Below are positions 11,809-23,549 of a stretch of 64,000 bases of DNA, one piece after another. Position numbers and translations under genes: made by a program. Under the pieces are notes generated by a model that was not told the DNA's origin, searched no databases, and worked only from the letters and a program-made list of their open reading frames with translations. Source of the stretch: Phylloscopus collybita (Eukaryota > Chordata > Aves > Passeriformes > Phylloscopidae); contig JAJNNQ010000008.1 in the NCBI GenBank assembly GCA_027886175.1, positions 1,980,501 through 2,044,500 of the forward strand, read 5' to 3'. The first letter of the stretch is position 1. Each line of letters begins with the position of its first letter.

Positions 11809-14639
11809 AGCAAGCACCTGCACAGGGGAAAGCACCACAAGATGTTGTTAGAATGGGCACTCCTGGCTGTTTGGGGTTTGCTGTGCCCTCCTCATTAAGA
11901 GAAGGGGGTTTAATGCAGCAGTTTTGTTTGAAGGAGCTGAGGCTGCTTGCTCCATCTCCTGGGTCCAAGCTCTGCCAGCTCAGGTCTTTGCTGGTTCCAG
12001 CTAAGCTGTTTCACAATCCAGAAACATGACGAGCCCTGAGAAAATGGTGTCCCAAAGAGCAGCCCAAGCTTTTGCCACATTCAAACACTGAGTGTTTGGG
12101 ATCTAGAGTTCCCATTATTGTTCACCACACCACCTTGCTCACCAGAGCAGCCTGGAGCAGGCTCTGGCCAGTTGGCTACTTTGGTGATTCACCCTGTCAG
12201 GAATGTGGGAGTACAGAACAAAGCCACACCGTAAATGCCACAATCCTCATCCTGCAATGAAATTCATTTGGACAGCATCATCAGGCTACTTTTTAGAGTT
12301 GTTCATCTTACCCTGAACAGTAAATTCCTATAGGAAAGTAATTTATGATCTGGGAGGGCTGTTACTTACAAGCTAGTAAAATAACTTTTGCTGGACTTTT
12401 ACTACCTTCAGCAGCAAGCATCCGTGCTGAAGCCAGGAATGAGCCTTTTCTTCCTAGCTGTGATACAGCATGATCTATCACAGAGCCACATGGGGTTTTG
12501 GCTTGCATTCATCTTGTTTCCATGCAGTGTGTTTGAAAAGAAATCACTGATTTCTACTTGCAATGCTTACAGTCAAGTCACGTTATTTCAGCAACTGCAA
12601 GAGCTTCCAGTAATTTATGCATGAGTAGGATCAGGGTGGCTTCTAGCATAGCTTGGGCACCCTGCTTGAGACCTGCTCAGAAATCAGTGATCTCCTGCAT
12701 CCAAGTCATCCAGGATCCCCCCCATCTTTGGGTGAGTTATCCTTTTGAGGTAGTTTGTTCTTCTTCTTGACTGCAAGTGGAGTTGGATTTGGTGCTTCAT
12801 CTTTTGATAATCAACAAATGCCATCACAAGTGTGTTGTGTTATAACCATCACAGTTTTTCTGCTCCCTTCCCTGCAGGGGCTCCCACCTGACTGTTCCTC
12901 ACTGACTGCTGGCTATCAGCTCCAGCATAGAAATGGGCTTAACAGGTGGCTGATTGTGGATCTCATCACACGTTTTCCACAAATAACTAAACCCGCAGAA
13001 GCACAGAAACACAGCCCCAGGCCTCCCACAAGAATGATGCAAATAAAAAATTACTGAAGCACATGCTGGTGCCACTCTGATAACAGGGCAGAATCAGGCC
13101 CATTTCATCCCTTAGAAAACATTCCTCAGGGATGCTGAGCAAGCCTTGGCTACAAGTTTCTGTCAAAACTGAGTCTTTCTAACCCTTAGAGGAAGAAAGC
13201 CCCTGTACCCTTTACATATTCAGCATGAGAAAGGACCTTCTCCAGTTCAAATATCCATGTGCCAGACAACAATTAGAATTATTATTTTTATACCATTATT
13301 TTCCTGCTCTGTCTCAGGCCACAGCATCTGTGTGGGAGCATACAGCAACATTTAGCACTTGAACCCTGGCCAGGAGTAGCCAAAGCACTTGGGATCTGCA
13401 TTATGGGTAAAGAAAAGCAGGTCAAACCTCTTTGCAAGCATCTATCCTGTCTGCAGGAAAAGCCCATGGTTTTTGCCTTTATGTGCAGGAGTTGCCAGTT
13501 GTGCCCTGAAAGTAATTGCTTTTGTATTATCACCTCAGAAATAAAGTTTTGAGGAGTTGTGTGCCCTCCACTGTCACTTAAACCAAGCTGGCACCTCTGA
13601 GCTGCCTGCCAAGGCTTGCGTTGGGCTCTGAGCAGGTTTTGCTTGTTTTGCCTTTAAAAACTGGGAGATAAAAGCAAAAATGAAGCTGCAGTGGAAGCCT
13701 CGGGAGAGTGGGCTTCATGTCTCACACTCAAAAGACAGAAACTTAGTTTTAGGTTCAGATCAGGAACCTCAAAAAGTGGTGTGAATGTTGGAAAAAAATA
13801 GCTTATTTCTCCAAGGGAAAGAAATGGTCCAGTTTTGACACTGAGGCAAGAGGTCTGGTCTTCCTAGGTGGAAGAGAAATAAAGACCAGATATATGTGGG
13901 TTGAGCTTTCCATGTATATTTTTAATTATGGCACATCTATCATTCTTAGCACTGCCCTGAGCAAAGAAAGATAAAACAGCAAAGCAATAGCAAGATTTCC
14001 ACACATGTAGCCAGTCTCAAAATCAATGGGAGTTTGGTATCTAAGTACCTTTAAAAACCTGATCAGTTGTTCCCTGAGGCCCCACCTGAATATCACAACC
14101 TTAAATCCTGGAGGATGTGCTAGCATTGCTCAGCCTCTGCAAAGCAGAGGGATGCACTCAGAACAGCATTTGGTTTGTAATGTGAAGGGCTGAAAAACTG
14201 TTCATTTAGGGTTGTCTGATGATAAGGGTGACACACTCTTATGCTTCAGCATTTCTTTGGTTACAGGCAGTGTGTGACTGGGTACCAGCAAGCCAGTGAC
14301 AGGAATTTTGTGACTGTCCCCAGATGCTTTTTAGGAAATATTAATTACCCCCACTTTTAAATAATTTACAGGGAAAATGCAGACCTTCACTAACTGTTAG
14401 TAGGAGAGGAAGAACAAGGGGCATTTACCTTATTCTTCTGCATACAGAGAGAACCAATAAATATTCAGGGAAATATAAAAAAAAGGGAGAACTGTTTCCA
14501 GTGAAGGTGAGGGAACCTGCTGAGGCCTTGCCATGTGAATGGGAATGGAATCTGAATGGGAATTCTGGCTGTGCCTCCCTTTGCCCCCTGCCACACTGGC
14601 ACCACCTGCACATGCTCCTCTTGCTGCTGCTCACCCAAG
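11809..14639. other. Noncoding stretch, nothing recognised
   Basis: No supported gene, RNA gene or transposon. Short open frames (up to 100 codons, 12755-13057 plus) have no domains. Composition is even, without long simple repeats. Confidence 0.55.
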
Positions 14640-15180
14640 GTTAGGCTACAGGAGAGGCTTGCTTAGCCAAGGTGACTCCTCTCGTCTGTTACATATCCCA
14701 GGGTTATAAATAACAGAGCAACCTCTGTTTGATGGGGGGGATGCTGACAACCCCCCTCCCTCCTTCGGGAGGCTGAAGCAATTACAGGCAGGAGGAAGCC
14801 ACAGAGCCCTTGTGCTGTTGCAGCAAACAGAGGCTTTGGGTTGGTCTTGGCTCCTCTTTAATTAGAGTTTATTGGTAAAGCAACCCCATTTTTCTGTTCC
14901 TGGAAAATCAGGGCTGTCAAGGCCTAATTCCTTGGGCCTATCAAGTGTGAGATATGTTTACCAAGTCTCTCCAGGATTAGCTGGGTTGCTATCAAACCCG
15001 AGGAGTGTATTTCTATCAATGAAAGCCGCTATGACAAGGTCTGTCCCCTGAGACAAACGGCCTGTTCCATGGAGGCTTTAAATAGGAGCAATAATGGTAG
15101 TGAGCAGCACTGAGTTGAATAATTAGATTGTTCTTCATAAATCCTCAAGTGAAGACTTCCAAGCAGGTCCATTATGTGTG
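14640..15180. promoter_or_regulatory. Candidate conserved noncoding regulatory element
   Basis: Complex, non-repetitive sequence with closely packed factor-like motifs: TTAATTAG (14858-14865, homeodomain core), CCTAATTCC near 14922, two TATCAA motifs near 14938 and 14990, and AATTAGATTGTTC (15121-15133), which joins a homeodomain core to a SOX-like ATTGTT. A G7 run (14734-14740) faces a C6 run (14751-14756) and could form a short hairpin. Such texture is typical of vertebrate developmental enhancers. This is inference from motif texture, since I could not measure conservation. Confidence 0.3.
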
Positions 15181-16126
15181 TCGTATGTTAGCACTGAGCT
15201 TTATGTGGTGTGGACACCGCTCTGTGCTGGGCTCTGTGATGGGTGAGTAAATCACCAAAGATTGGGACAGGAGGAGTACAGCTCCTTCCTCTCCTGCCTT
15301 TTCCCCCACAGAGATCATCTGCTCTGAACTGCAAACACCCGCATTATTTATCTCACTGCTCAAAGAGTTTTTGAGAGGACTAACTGGAGTAATTTCTGAA
15401 TATTTATGCTTTGTTTGTTTATATTCAGAGACTGGAAAACACACATATTTTGTTCACGTCCCCAGACTGGTTCATTTACTGATTCACTTAAAACATCCTT
15501 TCAGATCCATTGAGAGATAACTTTTCCCTCAGAGGGATGCAGTGGTATAATAGCAGCTCAGTATTATCTCCCTATATTCTTGGTAGGATTTCCTCTTGCC
15601 AACTGAGAACTGATCTTTTCTTAAAAAAAAAAAATCTTTCTCCATCCTCCCCTTTCAATTATTCAGGTTTTCTCTCTCTTTCTTGCTCTCTGTGCCAGTT
15701 ACAGCAAGAAATCTCAGATGAGCAAAATGTCATTTAACCCTAACACTGATTGGTAATTTTTAGACACTTTGTAGGAAATCCTGGGAGGCAGCAGCATCTG
15801 CAGGCAGGGATGTACACCCAGCCAGTGCATGATGCAGGTGCCTGCTCAGGCAAGCACTTCTGCTCGACCCAGCTGCACTCTATTCTCTCAGAAACACGTT
15901 TGTCAGACCTGGTTAAACAATGCAGGTAAAAAGAACAAGAAATCGCATTATTCCCCCGAGAACTGTGTGTACACCTAGCTATTTTGCCTGCCAGTAAGAA
16001 TCTTGTGTCACTGTAAGGTTTATAGGAGCTGACTGGCAAAGGATGCCCTGATGATAAATAAAATACCCCTGTCCCATGTGCCATGACTCTGTGCAGCTGA
16101 GCAGCTGCAGTGTCCTTTTCACTTAC
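15181..16126. other. Noncoding stretch, nothing recognised
   Basis: No supported gene. An A12-13 run lies near 15623-15635. The 135-codon minus frame at 15740-16147 lacks domains. Its start overlaps the end of the candidate exon next door in a different reading frame. Confidence 0.5.
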
Positions 16127-16395
16127 CTTGGTAGGAAGACGTGGCATCTGCCTTTGGACCCGTTGTTATGGGCAGCTGATGGGGTCCCACGAGGGGACAT
16201 GTCATACAACAGGGCCAGGAACAAGCACCAGCAGTGAGCCACCTTCTGATAAAGCTCTAGGCCTGCTGTCAAACTCTTCAGCTTGCACACAAGCCCTGGG
16301 ATGAGGTCTGGGGTTGGTGTGATCCAGCAGCTCCACTGTGACCCACCATTCTCTGGTACCGACTGCTTTGCTGCCAGGTCATCCTTCACTTGGCC
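16127..16395 (-). other. Candidate exon: open frame between consensus splice sites
   Basis: Reading the minus strand, a pyrimidine-rich acceptor (CTTTTTCCACCAG, ending at 16396) is preceded about 25 bases upstream by TTTTAAC, a good branch-point match. Then 269 bases run to a strong donor CCAAG|GTAAGTG at 16127/16126. One frame stays open for all 89 codons and would stop (TAA) only inside the donor, as expected if translation continued across a splice. The peptide includes a Trp/Cys/Leu-rich patch (AHCWCLFLALLYD) but matches no family I know. It could be a coding exon, a lncRNA exon or a chance pseudo-exon. No partner exon could be assigned. The ATG-started 125-codon frame at 16617-16994 on the same strand is the nearest candidate, but I see no good donor in it. 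Confidence 0.27.
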
Positions 16396-18365
16396 CTGGT
16401 GGAAAAAGTTCTCCAGTGTTAAAACACTGCCAGGATAAAGTGTTAAACATTTTATAAGGCAATTTAGGTGATAATCATCAGGATAATAGAAAAATGTTAT
16501 CCATATTCATTTAAAGGTGTGCTGTGCTTCCCTTCCCGATTAGCGTACGGAACTCCTTGCCAGGCTATGAAAATAAAGTGACTGTGAGAATTTTTAAAGG
16601 CACATTCCTCTTTGCATCATAAGAGCATGAATTCCAGGAATTTCCTATCCACAAGAAGTTTGCATTCCTGGGACGATTGCACCCTTGCACACAAACTGCC
16701 CTGATGCTGCAGCAGACACCAGCCCTGCTCCTTTCTGCTCTCCCTGGGCAGCCAGAGGGGCGGGTGCAGAGTTTCTGAGCTTGACCCGAGCTGCAAGTGC
16801 TGACTGTGGCCAAGAGTCAGCCATCTGAGGATGATTTTCAGTGAGATGCCTGGGAATTTATGCATGACTTTATTTCCTAAATGTGGCCTTTCATTCAGCT
16901 TGCTCTGTTTTGTGCTGAGCGGCTCAGAGCCAGGTGTGCTTTGTGCCCAGTGGGTAGAGCCAGCAGAGAGGGTTTCTTCCAGTGGTTTGTCCATATCTGC
17001 TCTGAGAAATGACCAAGTGGCATTTGACCCTCAGGCACAGTAGTGGTTCAGGTGATCATTACAGTTTGTGAATTGATTCATCAGGTGAGAAACCACCTTT
17101 AAACTTCCCCTGAAAAAAAGCAGCTTGAGCTATTTTAGTATCACAGGTTCTGACCTGTACATTGGTGAGGAGCCATTGGGCTGGCTCACTCTGGACAGGT
17201 CTGGGGACTCCTGTCCCACCCAGGGCAGGTCAGAGCACACAGTGCAACCCAAGAATCCTGCACCAAAAGAAATGTTCTACAGAAGTGGAGTTAGGTCTTC
17301 TCAACAGGGTCTGGTCAGGTAAAACTGGTCCCAGTTTGGAGACAGGACTGAGTCAGCAGCCGCACTCCCTGCTGAGCCCTTTGCTCCTGGCACCGAGCTG
17401 TGATCGGTAATGCAGCCGGACTGAGGCACCCAGGACACTCAGAGGAAATGGGAAATGTGTCTGGACAGTAGGTGATTCACAGTTGCTGGCAGCTGAACAG
17501 AAGTTTTCTGGATTTCAATTTTGAAGTCGGGCACCTTTATTCCGCCCTGTTCCCACAGTGGGCACCTCCATCCTCTTTGGAGCCTGTGCTCGGGGCTGTG
17601 TCAGTGCACAGCACCAGTGGCACTGCCTGCCCCAGAGGTGCTCTGAGGAGCCAAAGAGTCCTGAAACTGGGGCACTTCAGTTCCAGGACCATGTGAGCAC
17701 CTTAAACACATTGATTTCATCTTCCAGGGGGTAAGGTCCAGTTCTCAAAGGGTCCTGGGAAATCTCTGCCTAAGCCAAAATCTGGTTCCACCACCCCCCA
17801 GTTTCACTCTTCCTTCATGCATCTGCTGGCTGGTCTGCTACCAGCCCCCCCCACCCCAGTGCTATTATTTCTCCTGAAAATAATGGCAGTTTGGGTTTTT
17901 TATGCATCAAACACTCACTCTTTTCAGATCAGGAAATATTTGCTACGAAAACACAAGTTGTTCCTTGTTGTCCAAAGAATACTTTATAAGGCTACAACAC
18001 ATCAGGCCCCCAAGTATTTGTAGATTGCCTGAATTTCCTAAAGTAGGTTTAATAAAGACTCAAGACTGAAAACACTGTCTGTTTGCAGTAGGATTTCTCA
18101 TTACATTTCATGTCTATTGCAGCTTTATGAGGATATGCTGGTTTAACTCCTTTCTGATGCAGTTTCTTAATACAAGCAGATTTTCTAGATTAGTAAAGGT
18201 ATAGGAAGCAAAAACCTGGAATTAGATTTGCAGCAAGTCTGTTATTTATACTAGATAATGGACGTTAAACCAAGACAAAAGAAATTCACTGTCACAATAA
18301 TAAATCCATTTTAAAATCCATTTTCGAAGCAATCAAGTCACTGCAGAAACCCAGTGACAAGTATA
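16396..18365. other. Noncoding stretch, no supported gene
   Basis: Holds an ATG-started 125-codon minus-strand frame (16617-16994) without recognisable domains. Otherwise mixed unique sequence, with GC-richer parts near 17170-17700 and an AT-rich, complex part from about 18020 that could be regulatory. Confidence 0.5.
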
Positions 18366-18420
18366 TAACAATAATGTATATTTATGTAGCAACTTTCACC
18401 CCAAGGAATCCAGAACCTAG
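18366..18420 (-). mobile_element. Ancient interspersed repeat tail, copy 1
   Basis: The order AACAATAATG, TTTATGTAGC, AACTTTCACCCCAAGGAATC, CAGAACCT resembles the reverse of a repeat tail I recall from many vertebrate genomes (consensus-like text: trinucleotide ATT repeat, TTTATATAGCGCC, TTTCATC..GGATC..AAAGCGC). The same blocks occur in opposite orientation at 58796-58870, which supports a dispersed repeat. The minus strand is probably the sense orientation. I cannot name the family with certainty. Confidence 0.45.
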
Positions 18421-20929
18421 GGAAGCACCAGAGTGGGAGGTGGCTCTGGGGTGATCCCAGGGAGTGTCACAGGGGTTCTGGAGCAGCCCCCACAAGGTCA
18501 CTGGAACAAACTTTCCTTCACCCAAAAGACCCCCACGTCGCAGGAAACGTGAGTTATGCTTCCAGTTGAACTTCTGTGCCTGTGGTCAGCCCGCACGTGA
18601 ATGAGGGCTGAACTTTGCCTCTTTTTGCAAAGGGCTGAACAACAAAAGGAGAGCAGTTTCCCCTTTTAAGGTCATAAACAGGATGAAAGTGCTGCTTCAG
18701 CCCGTGGTTGTCCTGCTGCGGGAGGCTGCCCTGGCTTTGGGTGCACAGAGTAGTTTTGCAAGGGGATTTTTTTTCACAGCCCTTTGAAAAACACCAATAT
18801 TTCTGCTAAATGTTAATGGAAGCTTGACTTGAAGTCAGCTTGAGTTGCAGAGCAGCGCTTATAATAATGATTTATGTATTAAATGCGGCTGATCTGTTAT
18901 TTTTATTATCTTGATGCGTTTTTGATGTTCAGCTTCCCGAAGAACAGCAGCCAAGTGGCACTGAAACCAGCTTTGAACACGTGCATGTGTGCATGCCTTA
19001 GCAAACACGACTCATGTGTGATGTTCCAGTCAGGGCTCTGAATAATCGGGTGCAGGTAACGAGCAGCTCTTGGTGGGATGGTGTCACTCCATGGGCCCCG
19101 GTGTGACAGAGTCATCTGCAGTCAGCAGGGGTTGTGCTTTATCTGCAGCAGCTTTCCTGCCTTATCTGTGGAAAATTGATCCATACAGTCTCTTTAGAGA
19201 CCTACATCAAATATTAATTTTGCCTATTTGTTCAATGTAATTAGCAGGTGTGATTAATCAATTAATCAATCTGCGATTCCTATCTACAGCACAAACAGCT
19301 GTGCTCGGAGGGGACACTGGGAGCAGAGATCCCCCCCAAACACCTCCCCACTCCCCACTGCAGGGCCACCCCCTGACCCCAGGTCGAGGTCTGCAGTCAC
19401 CCACTGGTGACTCTTGCAGTGCAAAGTGCCCAGAGAGCACAGCCAAACTCCCTGAATGGGGACACTGGTGTCCTTGTCCTATAAAGAGGAGTGATGGCAG
19501 TGCCTTGCCACGGGGCTGGGGGGCAGGAGGATGCCCCTAGGTGGGGTGTGGCGGGCCCAGTAGAGCCCCCTGGGCAAATGGACTGGTGGGGCCAGGGCTG
19601 TACTGGTCCCCTCAGCAGTCATGCTCCAGGCAATGTCTCGTTTTGCCTGAGCCTGGAGGGGACACAGCAGGAAAAAGTTGCCAGAAGTGGGTGAACTCTT
19701 TTTGGCAGGCTTCTGGTGGCATTCCCGACTCGGTTTTGCTGGTTCAAAGGATGCAAAGGATGTAAGTGTGAAGTTCAGGTAGAAATAAGTTCTTTTAGAA
19801 ATGCCAGACTTGCTGAGTGGGCAGCAGACAAAATCCCAGCCCTCTGCTCAGGGACTCAATAGCTTTTTAAAGCTCCTGAACTGTTGCTGAAATTCACAGA
19901 GGGTAGGGAGCTGGATCATGTTTCATGAGGGATTGAGCACCTTTGGGTGTTCCCACTGCCTGGGGCCCTTATTTGGGGGCAGAGGGAGGGGTATGACCAT
20001 GAGTATTACAGGCAAAGTAATTACATGTCACTGTGCTAAATTGCCAGGTTTGAGACTTTGCATTTCCTGGTGGCAGGAGGTGAGGACCTGGCAGAGCAGC
20101 ACAGCAGGACCTGGGGCTGTGCTCTAGCTGAGGGCAGGAATTTGAACCACTGCAGGTACAGGAGCCTCCAGCACAGGATGGGCATTTTCAGAGGGTCCAG
20201 ATTTTATAGGGGACACACTGAGGGACTTTACCACAATCTCCAGCATGCACAGGGTTTCTTCCAGCACTGTGATAGCTGATGCTCTGCTCTTTAGTAAATG
20301 TGGCAGGACCAAGGTGCTGGGTCACACAGCTGAAGCCTGTCTGAGTGCCCTCTGAAGCGCTGTGCCTTGCTCAGGGATATATTCTGGATCATCCCCATCC
20401 TGTCCTTCCTGGGCTTCTCTGCTTTCCTCCTGCTATTGGGAGAGTTCTCCCCTCTTGCACCTTGTTCACCATCACCCTGGAGAGCCAGGATCCAACTGCA
20501 CACATGCCGAGATAAAATGGGAATATAATCCAGGAGTACCCAGGGATGCCAAGGGTTGACAGTCCCATTCGAGGTCTGCCTGAAGTTCTTTTCCTGTTCT
20601 GTGCTCTTTTAGCTCAGCAAACCCTTTTGCTGTAATATAAATCCCTCTGGACAACCTGACCTTAGCCTGGCCTAGGGTGGGGTGCTTTTTTCTCATTTAT
20701 TGGGCTCATTGGGCCTGATTTCATTCCTGTGCACTGAATGCTTTGCTGACCCAGGAAGATATGATGTTCCACAAAGGCAAATGCCCCTCAGAAGATGAAC
20801 TGGTCTTGGTTTCAGTGTGATTTTTGGATTAGAACTGCCCAGAGTAGCACTTTCCTCAGAATAGTTTTTCTACAGAGTAAAAAGTATGTCTCCATCTGAT
20901 GCCTTGAACTGTCATCATAATAACCTCAA
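18421..20929. other. Noncoding stretch, nothing recognised
   Basis: Includes a GC-rich part at about 19300-19600 with long C and G runs, and an AT-rich complex part at about 18840-19260 containing GATTAATCAATTAATCAATC. Open frames up to 96 codons have no domains. Confidence 0.5.
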
Positions 20930-21304
20930 ATATAGCTGTCTTCACCACATCACCGTCCTCCTCTCTGACCCATAAAGTTTTACCATTACAACCTGCCCTT
21001 AATCACCTAACCATTTCCTTAGTCTTTCAAGGACAATGGTTTTTATGCCATACTTGCTAACCTTACGTATTAGTCTACCATCCTGGGCTGAGTTTAAATG
21101 ACTTTTCTGAAATCTATGTGGATTAGCTCCACTGCTTCGATCCTGCATGTTTTCCACCTTAGCTCCTAAAACAAATTCTGCCAGATTTGTCAGACAAGAT
21201 TTACCCTTTATGGAGCTGGGCAGATACATTTTTATCAGTTCATATTTCTCCAGATGTTGGGTGATCTCATTCCTGTTAACATCTCTAAAACCCTGCCTCT
21301 GATT

Positions 21305-21320
21305 AAAAAAAAAAAAAAAA
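21305..21320 (+). repeat. Poly(A) run, 16 bases, inside the LINE fossil
   Basis: Uninterrupted A16. It lies between the linker and reverse-transcriptase parts of the LINE relic, so it is either secondary slippage or a small insertion. Confidence 0.9.
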
Positions 21321-21371
21321 TCACATTCTGCAGGTTTGGGGCCAGACTTTCAGCTGGTGGGAGTGATTCTC

Positions 21372-21389
21372 TGTGTGTGTGTGTGTGTG
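21372..21389 (+). repeat. (TG)9 microsatellite
   Basis: Nine TG dinucleotides in a row, within the degraded middle of the LINE fossil. Confidence 0.9.
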
Positions 21390-22000
21390 CACCAGATTTC
21401 ATGAGCATCTATATTGGCTGATATCTATTGCAAATATGTCTTGGTTTCTACCTATCTCTTCTCATAGATGCTCAAAGATCTTTGCTTTATATCGGTTTCT
21501 CTTTACCACTTTTAAACTCCTGAAAATGACTCAAACCCCCTGTTACTGGGCACTTAATGTCTCCTGCTGTTCCATTAAGCAGTGTGGGCTAAAAGTACAC
21601 TCTGCACTCAGCCCTGCCTCCTTCCCCACGGTATGATCTTGCTCTGGTGATTATTCATGCTCTCAGCATTTCCCTGCTTGGCTGTCACAGGAAACTTTGC
21701 TCCTCAGTCCCTCTCCCTATGTTATTAGGCTCTCTTGACCACCTCTCAGTGGTCTGGAGGCCTCCCCGTTAATCTTGTCTCCTTTACCTGTTTAAAAGAA
21801 ATCTTTTACTGTTTTTATTCACCCCACGGGCCATTCTTCGCTCTCTGTCATCTTTGATTTCCTAATCAGCTTTTTACATCTTTTCAGTGTTGCTTTATAA
21901 TCCCTTTCATCCCCTTAATATTTGCCTTCTCACCCATGTCAGCTGCATCTCTTGTCCCTCTGATAGCTTTTATGACTTCCTCAGTGATCAGCCTCCATCA

Positions 22001-22440
22001 GAAACAGGCTCACCCACCCCTGCCTGACAGAAATCGCTGTTTCCAGGTGCTGCACTCATTTCCTGAGCACAGTTGCTGTGTATGTAAACCAGGGCTGGGT
22101 GAACAGGCACTGCTGCCTCTTATATTGACTTTTATTTCTTTCTGGCTGCTGTTTGCTCATGAGCAAGTGGCACTATTCTCACATGCCCTCGTTGCTTCTG
22201 AGGAGCTTGGTGACTTTACCTTTCTTCCTTTGCAAATGGAAGGCACCCCAAGCAGAGAGTCACCCACACAGGCTGCCACAGATCTGGGAAATGTGTAATA
22301 ATTTTCTTAGGGGGACTTTAAATACTGTGGGACCATTGCTGTGCCATTCTGCTCTCAGAATAGCACTAAAATCCCCTTTGCCATTAACACAACTCACAAC
22401 TCAAAACTCTTACACAGACAGTCAGAGGTGGTGGATGGAG
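22001..22440. other. Noncoding stretch between LINE fossil and MIR
   Basis: No supported gene. A 120-codon plus frame (21936-22298) partly overlaps the antisense of the LINE relic and has no domain. The LINE relic may extend somewhat into this part, but I cannot follow it. Confidence 0.45.
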
Positions 22441-22555
22441 CATAGGAAGGGAAGCAGTGAGAGTTAAATGACTTGCCTCAGGTCATCCAGCAGGTAAGTG
22501 GCAGAGACAAAAACAGACTCCTCGTCTGCCCAGGACTGTATCCACTGAGCCAGGA
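22441..22555 (-). mobile_element. MIR-type SINE fragment, antisense
   Basis: The plus strand carries the reverse complement of the MIR core and flanks: GTTAAATGACTTGCCTCAGG, TCATCCAGCAGGTAAGTGGC, AGAGACA, then CAGGACTGTATCCACTGAGC corresponding to the CTCTTAACCACT part near the tRNA-derived end. The order and spacing fit a copy of roughly 115 bases. MIRs are ancient amniote SINEs, inactive in birds, so this copy is old. It holds a CAG|GTAAGT donor-like sequence on the plus strand at about 22490-22499. Confidence 0.82.
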
Positions 22556-22862
22556 TAATTCCTGGCAAAGCAGCAACAGTGAGGCCACAGACTCAGATCA
22601 TTACTCATTTGGTTTTATTTGTTCCAGCACTAGGTGATGAAATGCAAATGGTACAGGCAGATGCGCAATTTCAAATCCTCTGTGTGTCACGACTCCAATA
22701 TCGGAGCAGGCTTTCTCTCCCTCTGCAGAGATGTGCTTCTGAAGCTGCATGGGGGCATGGAAAAGGGTATTAGATGGCTTCATGTGCTCAGGGAAACCTG
22801 AATTTGCAGAAATTTCTTTCTCGAGCAGATTCACTCAATTGTAGTGTGAAAAATGTGTAGTT

Positions 22863-22893
<31 letters not shown>

Positions 22894-22926
22894 CACACAT
22901 TTACACACACACACACACACACACAC
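22863..22926 (+). repeat. Interrupted (CA)n microsatellite
   Basis: Two CA blocks (22863-22890 and 22903-22926) are separated by TCTCACACATTT. The interruption splits what was probably one array. Likely polymorphic. Confidence 0.95.
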
Positions 22927-23549
22927 ATTTATATGTTTTAAGCAGTCCGGGTTCCAGTCTCTATTGTAGTCTCTTAATCTTCAGGCTGAGGGTGGAGAAG
23001 GGAAGAGGCAGAGCAGGGGGAGGACCCAGGGAGATCTGCCCTGCCCTGCCCCACACCCAGTCCAGATGTGCACATCTGGCAGCCCCAAAGCAGGGCGAGG
23101 GCTGCGGGGAGAGGCAGGAGAGGGGCACACCTGGTGCATGGCCAGCACTCAGCAGGGGAGTCCCCTCCCTCACCAAAACCCTTGGGCCAGTGTGGAGCAG
23201 AGAGCTCAGCAGTGGTGCTTGGGCAGCAAAAGTGGGTTTTTAATATATATTTAAAAGAAAGAGTTGGCACAAAGAGAGGAAGGAACGAGCTGCAAGTGTG
23301 AGAACGAAACCACACCTTTGTTCTCCTAATGCTCTTTCCCCTACTTCATGGTGATTAGGGTTGGTCAAGAACTTCTTCATGCTATTTACATTTTTGACAG
23401 ATAATTTTTTTGCTTTCTTGCCAGGTTTTAAGGCTTTTTTGACAAAAAGAAAAACTCCCAAGACCATACAGCCTTAAGATTTAATAAACTGTTCTGTTTG
23501 TTGGTTTGTTTTTTTTACTTTTTTTTCAGTTCTTCAGCAGAATCATGTC
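22927..23549. other. Noncoding stretch, nothing recognised
   Basis: A G/C-richer section at about 22985-23220 yields several overlapping short open frames on both strands (up to 113 codons) with no domains. After that come AT-rich sequence and a T-rich patch at 23500-23527. Confidence 0.5.

Larger units (their letters stand above)
20930..22000 (-). mobile_element. Decayed CR1/L3-type LINE ORF2 (reverse transcriptase) fossil
   Basis: On the minus strand, two well-separated parts of a CR1-clade ORF2 are visible in the right order. Upstream, at about 21800-21897, is the basic linker between endonuclease and reverse transcriptase, readable as KATLKRCKKLIRKSK and, after a frameshift, VNKNSKRF. 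Downstream, at about 21183-21213, is the fingers/palm motif readable as KGKSCLTNLAEF, which corresponds to the KGxSCLTNL block typical of the clade. This is followed at about 21000-21060 by SKYGI and RKWLGD, the usual YG...WL block. The middle (about 21270-21780) is barely recognisable and contains a poly(A) run and a GT microsatellite that must be later changes. Many stops and frameshifts make it nonfunctional. The exact ends are uncertain. Confidence 0.75.

Noticed and set aside
16617..16994. 125-codon minus-strand frame as the first exon upstream of the candidate exon
   Set aside because: It starts with ATG, but I find no good splice donor inside it and no domain. Left as a note only.
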